DNA of 47,690 nucleotides from an uncultured Opitutia bacterium (lineage in GTDB: Bacteria > Verrucomicrobiota > Verrucomicrobiia > Opitutales > Opitutaceae), in contig CAIMFY010000124.1 in assembly GCA_903840415.1 (NCBI GenBank), positions 1-47,690 of the forward strand. The letters run 5' to 3'. Below the pieces are notes generated by a model. The model was not told where the DNA came from, searched no databases, and worked only from the letters and a program-made list of their open reading frames with translations. The position numbers and the translations under genes were made by a program. Below are positions 43,205-47,690 of the stretch, in pieces (the first letter of the stretch is position 1; each line of letters opens with the position of its first letter).

Positions 43205-46200
43205 ATGCACTACCTTTTAAGAGGTATCCGACTACTGTTTTGGTGGTCCGCACTGCTGGCCCCACTCGCGGCCGCGCCGCTCGTGTCGAGCCCTCCGCAC
43301 GTTCTCTTTGCCAGTCCGCAGCTCAAAGGAGAGACTTACATTTGGCAAATCGCCGAGACGCCAGAGCATCAATTCATCGCCTCCGGCGAGCAGATCATTT
43401 TCTACGAAGACGGCCGGTGGACCGCGGTGAATGGAGTGCGCAAGGCGGCGATTCGTTGCCTGCTGGTCGATGGGGCAACGTTGTGGATCGCCTCACCCGG
43501 CCAAGTGGGAAGACTTCATCTACCGCTGCGGGCAGACAGTCGCTACGAGCCCGTCGAAATCGCCGGTCTGTCAGAAGCGGGCGAGGTGTGGCACCTCGCC
43601 AAATCGGGCGATGCGATCGTCGCGACGACAAAAGACGACGTCTGGTTTTATCATCCGGCGACCAAGCAAACGACCCGCACTCACCTGCCCACTCGGGGAC
43701 ATCTCATTGTGCAATCGTTCGGTCAGGAAACCCTCGTGCTCCAATTTGGCACCGCCTTATGGAAAATGGCGGGGGACAAGTTGGAGCCGTTCGACAATCC
43801 GTTGCCCGACAAATCCGACGTAAAATGGGGTTTGGCGACCTCCTCGTTTGTCCTGACCGCCAAGGCGCTTTATCAAACGACACCGGAGGGCTTCCGGCCA
43901 GTGATTGCCACGTCAGCCCTCAAGGCTCCATCGGAAGCCCTTTCTGCGCTCTGTCAGTGGGAAGATTCCGTGGTGGTCGGAAGTGCCTCGCGTGGCCTCG
44001 CGCTTTTGGTGCCCAAGACCGGCGAACTGCATTTTCTGAATCGCGAGGTGGGACTCCCCAGTCTGGCCATCTGCTGTCTCTTCCCGGATACCCGCGGGCG
44101 GCTTTGGGTCGGCACGAGCCAAGGAATCGCGCTGTTTGAGTCTCAAAAATTTGGCCAGCAAAACGCGGATGCCAATGCCCCGCGTTTTGCCGCCAGCCAT
44201 CAAGGACTTTTCGTCAGCCACGAAGATTCAGCCATTTTCTACCATGACGATGGCCGGGAAGAGACGATCCCGCAAAAAGTCTATGAGTTCATTTCCTTCC
44301 GCTCGGGTTACGCGCTCGGGTTTTGGGATAAAATCCAGGTGGCGGCCAAAACTATTCCAGTTCCCGGCGGCCGTATCGGCGCCAGCATCGAACTGCCCGG
44401 CGGCCAACTCCTCGTGACCGCCGTTCAGAACGTTTATCTCGTGGATCCTGTCAGCGGTGAATCCGCGCCCGTTGCCGCGCCGCAAACCGAATTCACCGGT
44501 CTCACCGTCATCGGAGAATCTCTCTGGGGCGCCGGTCTCAACGGCTCGCTTTACCGCTCGCCCGTCACGCCGCCGCTCGCGTTTGCCCACGTCTCGGATC
44601 TGGGAGGCACCAGTGCGACCCAACTCGCTCACCTCGGTACCATCCTTGTCACCGCGTCGAATTCTGGTGTGCGTTTCGGCGAGCACTTGCGATCGGTCGG
44701 CGGCACGCGCAATCTGCATAATCCGCATCTCGCGGAAAACGCCGACGGCGTCTGGCTCCTTGGCGAACAGGATGGTGCGCACCGACTCGGCCGGCTCGCG
44801 CTCGCCGGCGACGCGATCGAATGGCAGACCGTCGAGGCCAAGGGCCTGAGTCTCCTGGCCGACCCGCACTCGCTCAACGCTAGCGGTCACACGTTGCTCA
44901 TCTGTGGCGAAAATCAGATTCTCTCGCTCAACAGCGATCAGTTGCCGCGCGCTTACCGGCTCGACGCGCCGCGGCTCAGTTTTACATTCGCCGACTCGGC
45001 GACCGGCATCAACTCCACGATCGATCATCCGCCCGCTAAGCTGTCCGCCGAAAGGAATGGTATCACATTCACCGGCACGCTGGCGTTCGATGAGTTCGGC
45101 GAGCGACCCGGTTTCGAGCGCCGCCTACTGCCCACCGAGACCGCGTGGATTCCCACCCAGGCCGGCGAAAAAATCAGCTATCCCTCGCTCTCGCCGCGCG
45201 ACTACACGCTCGAAGTCCGCGCGACTCACCTCGGCCACACCGGCCCGGCGACCGCGCAGACGTTCACCGTGCTCCCGCCGTGGTATGCCTCGCCGATCGC
45301 GCTGGCCGGCTATGGCGCGCTCGCGTTGCTGGCGTCCTATTCGATCTTCCGCTTCCGCACCCTCCAGATTCGCCGGCGCAATCTCGAACTCGAACGCCTC
45401 GTCGAGCATCGCACCCACGAACTCGCTCAGGCCAGCGCCGCCAAAACCGAATTCCTCGCGTCGATGTCCCACGAGATTCGCAACCCGATGAACGGCGTGA
45501 TCGGCCTCGTGAATATTTTGCGCGACGAACCGCTCGGGCCGCGGCAGGCCCACACCTTGAAGATGCTTCACGGCTGCGCCGAGCAGCTCCGCACCACGGT
45601 CGACGACATCCTCGACTTCTCGAAAATCGAAGCCGGTCGCATTGAGCTCGAACGCACCACCTTCGATTTGCTCGACACTCTGGAAGCCTCCGCCGCCACC
45701 ATCGATCCCGGTGGCACGAAAATCCGTTTCACCGACAAACCCCCGCCGCACCTGTCGCTCCTCGGCGATGCCGGCAAGTTCCGGCAAATTTTTGCCAACT
45801 ACGCCAGCAACGCCCTCAAATACGGCCTTCCGCCCGAGGCGCGAGTCGCCACGATCCTGGTTCCCACCGACGACGGCGTGCGGCTCACGCTCAGCGTCAC
45901 GAGCTCCGGCCCGACGATCGACAAGGACACGCTCGATCAGTTTTTCGAGAGCTTCACGCGCGGCGCCGATGCGATGGAGCGCAACATCCACGGCACTGGC
46001 CTCGGCCTCGCGATTTGCCGGCGTTACGCGCAGGCGATGGGTGGCGAAGTCGGCGCCGTCAGCACGAACGGCGAGACGACGTTCTATCTCAACCTGCCCT
46101 TCGCCCGCGCCCGCGCCGGCGCCGCCGCCCCCGCGCCCCCGATCCCCGCCGCCGAACGATCGGTGTTGCCGGCCCGCGCGCTCGCCATCGAGGACGAGGA

Positions 46201-46822
46201 TTACAACCGCATCGTGCTCGGCAGCATCCTCGCGAAGATGAATTACTCCGTCGACTGGGCAACCACCGGCGCCGAGGCGCTGAAGCTCGCGCAGGAAAAC
46301 GGCTACGACATCGTCCTCACCGATTACCGGCTGCCCGACACCAACGGCGTCGACCTCGCGCGAGAAATTCTCCGCCTCTGCCCCGAGCCGAAGCCCGCGG
46401 TCTTCGCCGTCACGGCCTACTCGACGCGCGAACGGCGCGAGGAATGCCTGCGCGCCGGCATGGCCGGTTTCATCAGCAAACCGATCACGCTCGAAAAACT
46501 CCGCACCACCCTCGCCGGCTGGGGCGACAAACGACTCACCACGATTTCCCTCGAAGCGAGCCACCGCCCGCTGCCGTTGCAGCCACCCGCGGCGATCGAG
46601 TCGGGCTGGGCCGAGTTAAAGCGAGCCGCGATGCTCGACACCAAGCGCGCCGCTACTCTCGCGCACCGACTCAACAACGTGTGCCGCGCATTTCATTATC
46701 TCGATCTGGCCGAGCAGCTCGAGTTGCTCGAAGGTGCACTGGAGCGCGACGAACCCGCCGCACCATTTCTCCAAGCCTGCGAACGTCTGCTCAGGCCGAG
46801 TTCAGACGATCTACCGTCGTGA
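43205..46822 (+). CDS. Hybrid propeller sensor kinase with receiver and Hpt-like tail
   Basis: The 1205-residue protein begins with a signal peptide ending L-A-A-A-P. Residues 30-600 are two-component propeller-like repeats (for example G-R-L-W-V-G-T-S-Q-G-I-A), then a Y_Y_Y-like domain and a membrane helix near 697-715. The kinase core has S-M-S-H-E-I-R-N-P-M-N-G with His756, a weak G1 box (S-S-G-P-T-I) and a good G2 box (H-G-T-G-L-G-L-A-I). A receiver follows with Asp1040 in L-T-D-Y-R. The tail resembles an Hpt domain, with L-A-H-R-L-N-N-V and His1154. It is divergent from the YcaO operon. The design places the ligand-binding part in the periplasm. Its end overlaps the convergent NarL-type gene by 32 bases. 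Confidence 0.92.
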   Translation: MHYLLRGIRLLFWWSALLAPLAAAPLVSSPPHVLFASPQLKGETYIWQIAETPEHQFIASGEQIIFYEDGRWTAVNGVRKAAIRCLLVDGATLWIASPGQVGRLHLPLRADSRYEPVEIAGLSEAGEVWHLAKSGDAIVATTKDDVWFYHPATKQTTRTHLPTRGHLIVQSFGQETLVLQFGTALWKMAGDKLEPFDNPLPDKSDVKWGLATSSFVLTAKALYQTTPEGFRPVIATSALKAPSEALSALCQWEDSVVVGSASRGLALLVPKTGELHFLNREVGLPSLAICCLFPDTRGRLWVGTSQGIALFESQKFGQQNADANAPRFAASHQGLFVSHEDSAIFYHDDGREETIPQKVYEFISFRSGYALGFWDKIQVAAKTIPVPGGRIGASIELPGGQLLVTAVQNVYLVDPVSGESAPVAAPQTEFTGLTVIGESLWGAGLNGSLYRSPVTPPLAFAHVSDLGGTSATQLAHLGTILVTASNSGVRFGEHLRSVGGTRNLHNPHLAENADGVWLLGEQDGAHRLGRLALAGDAIEWQTVEAKGLSLLADPHSLNASGHTLLICGENQILSLNSDQLPRAYRLDAPRLSFTFADSATGINSTIDHPPAKLSAERNGITFTGTLAFDEFGERPGFERRLLPTETAWIPTQAGEKISYPSLSPRDYTLEVRATHLGHTGPATAQTFTVLPPWYASPIALAGYGALALLASYSIFRFRTLQIRRRNLELERLVEHRTHELAQASAAKTEFLASMSHEIRNPMNGVIGLVNILRDEPLGPRQAHTLKMLHGCAEQLRTTVDDILDFSKIEAGRIELERTTFDLLDTLEASAATIDPGGTKIRFTDKPPPHLSLLGDAGKFRQIFANYASNALKYGLPPEARVATILVPTDDGVRLTLSVTSSGPTIDKDTLDQFFESFTRGADAMERNIHGTGLGLAICRRYAQAMGGEVGAVSTNGETTFYLNLPFARARAGAAAPAPPIPAAERSVLPARALAIEDEDYNRIVLGSILAKMNYSVDWATTGAEALKLAQENGYDIVLTDYRLPDTNGVDLAREILRLCPEPKPAVFAVTAYSTRERREECLRAGMAGFISKPITLEKLRTTLAGWGDKRLTTISLEASHRPLPLQPPAAIESGWAELKRAAMLDTKRAATLAHRLNNVCRAFHYLDLAEQLELLEGALERDEPAAPFLQACERLLRPSSDDLPS

Positions 46823-47438
46823 AACCCATTTTAAGAGCGTAGGTTTGCAGTTCCTGGGCGGTGTGCAGGTTGAGTTTCGCCATGATGTTGCGCCGGTGCG
46901 TCTGCGCCGTGGCCGCGCCCAGGCCGAGTTCGGCCGCGGCCTCGACGTCGGTGCTGCCGGAGCCAATGAGGCGCAAGAATTCCTGTTCGCGCGGCGAGAG
47001 CAGCTTGTCGAAACTCGTCTGGTCGCGCGCCAACCGCCCGCGCCGCTCGACGAAACGCGGGCTGAAAAATGCCCCACCGGCCGCCACCGTCTGAATCGCG
47101 GTCAGCAAGACTTTCGGCTCCTCCTCCTTGTGCACGAAACCTTGCACGAATGCGCGGCTCACGCGATGAACGATGTAGTCTTCGCAGGAACCGGAAATCA
47201 GCAGCACCGGGGTGGGCACGTGCGCTTTGGAAAGTTCATCCACAAAATCGATGCCGTCGCCATCAGGCAGCCGGATATCGAGCAGGATCACGTCTGCCTG
47301 TTGCAGCAGGGGAAAGTTGGCGCGCAACTCCGCCAGCGTGCCGGTTTCTAGCACGATCTTGCCCTTGCAATCCTCGATCAGGAGTCGCCGGATCAGGCCG
47401 CGGAACATTACCTGGTCTTCCACCAAGACGAACTTCAT
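46791..47438 (-). CDS. NarL/FixJ-type response regulator
   Basis: The 215-residue regulator has a receiver with the acidic pair in V-E-D-Q, phospho-acceptor Asp54 in L-L-D-I-R-L-P-D and the lysine in V-H-K-E. A LuxR-type helix-turn-helix lies at about 148-205 (L-S-P-R-E-Q-E-F-L-R-L-I, then A-A-A-E-L-G-L, then T-A-Q-T-H-R-R-N-I-M-A-K-L). It overlaps the end of the hybrid kinase tail to tail, so it is probably the output of that phosphorelay, possibly via the Hpt-like His1154. The 252 bases upstream hold a leader hairpin (GCAGGT/ACCTGC, 47554-47574) and the tRNA-like fragments, with no clear promoter. Confidence 0.93.
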   Translation of the reverse strand: MKFVLVEDQVMFRGLIRRLLIEDCKGKIVLETGTLAELRANFPLLQQADVILLDIRLPDGDGIDFVDELSKAHVPTPVLLISGSCEDYIVHRVSRAFVQGFVHKEEEPKVLLTAIQTVAAGGAFFSPRFVERRGRLARDQTSFDKLLSPREQEFLRLIGSGSTDVEAAAELGLGAATAQTHRRNIMAKLNLHTAQELQTYALKMGFTTVDRLNSA

Positions 47439-47611
47439 GTCCGCGATAGTGCGCAGAAAAACCGGGGAGGAAAGAGGGATTTCCCCCTACCCGCATCACC
47501 GTCAACGGTCCTCAGCCTCGAGGTGGTTCACCTTTCTCGATCATCAATTTGGTGCAGGTTAGTCTACCACCTGCGAACCCACTTTCAAAGACACGGCGCT
47601 TCGGCTTCTCC

Positions 47612-47666
47612 CGGAGAGTGAGAGATTCGAACTGGCCCTGCCGGTGGAGGTGGCGAGAATCGAACT
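47612..47666 (-). other. Two tRNA/tmRNA 3'-end-like fragments (possible attachment-site scars)
   Basis: Read on the minus strand, 47666-47643 gives AGTTCGATTCTCGCC then ACCTCCACC, like the T-loop, 3' T-stem and acceptor end of a tmRNA. 47633-47612 gives AGTTCGAATCTCTCA then CTCTCCG, like the same part of a serine-type tRNA. In both, the bases before the T-loop (GACAG and GGCCAG) do not pair with the 3' T-stem, so neither belongs to an intact RNA. The match ends where integrase attachment sites in RNA genes often end. Two such fragments 9 bases apart suggest a tandem integration scar, but chance or a decayed RNA gene is possible. Confidence 0.35.
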
Positions 47667-47690
47667 GTCTTTGACGAAAATCCCTCCCGC

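Noticed and set aside
45125-46564. Long minus-strand open frame of 479 codons inside the hybrid kinase gene
   Set aside because: It is the mirror of a GC-rich coding frame; its product is an Arg/Glu/Gly-biased string without motifs, while the plus-strand frame has clear kinase and receiver motifs.
47554-47574. GCAGGT/ACCTGC hairpin as a terminator or riboswitch
   Set aside because: A single 6-bp stem without T tract or conserved core is too weak; it is only mentioned with the NarL-type gene.
47643-47690. A real tmRNA gene entering the window from the right
   Set aside because: The T-stem does not pair (GACAG against CTCGC), so an intact RNA is unlikely; kept only as a possible attachment-site fragment.

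Overview
The window is GC-rich (many codons end in G or C), densely packed bacterial DNA and most likely comes from the phylum Verrucomicrobiota, probably the family Opitutaceae. The clues are PEP-CTERM sorting signals of the form V/I-P-E-P-S-T-Y, a division and cell-wall (dcw) cluster carrying a LysM gene, large propeller-type sensor kinases, and several starts without a Shine-Dalgarno sequence. This assignment is an inference from gene content. No stretch longer than about 300 bases lacks a gene. I found no complete tRNA, rRNA or CRISPR array.

Left part (1-13.7 kb). The left edge holds the 5' end of a TnpB-like transposon gene running out of the window, next to a truncated remnant of a repeat protein. 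Then come mnmA, a receiver-HDOD protein, an FGE-fold protein, a propeller/LytS kinase with its LytTR regulator, a double PEP-CTERM protein that looks like two exported proteins fused in frame, a LysE-type exporter, a lipoprotein, a DUF899 thioredoxin-like protein and a secreted Kelch protein.

Centre (13.7-34.8 kb, minus strand apart from one small plus-strand gene). A pilB-like ATPase, a companion protein and obgE come first. The dcw cluster follows, transcribed right to left: mraZ, a small basic ORF, rsmH, ftsL, ftsI, murE, murF, mraY, a second small ORF, a LysM gene, ftsW, murG, murB, ddl, ftsQ, ftsA, ftsZ. Many junctions overlap (ATGA, GTGA, TTGA). murC and murD are missing. MurE carries the DNPR motif of meso-diaminopimelate-adding enzymes. 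FtsZ has threonine in place of a catalytic aspartate of the T7 loop. A three-box MraZ operator precedes mraZ.

Right part (34.8-47.7 kb). A GltD-like oxidoreductase, a TMTC-like membrane TPR protein, a DUF971 protein and hisI are followed by a large RG-rich protein of unknown function. Then comes the most unusual locus: a minus-strand operon made of a 56-residue peptide with a signal sequence, a compact YcaO-like enzyme, an 80-residue protein and a soluble histidine kinase. A giant hybrid propeller sensor kinase is divergent to it, and a NarL-type regulator converges on that kinase. I propose, as inference only, that this is a peptide-modification and signalling module. The right edge carries two tRNA/tmRNA 3'-end-like fragments that could be attachment-site scars.
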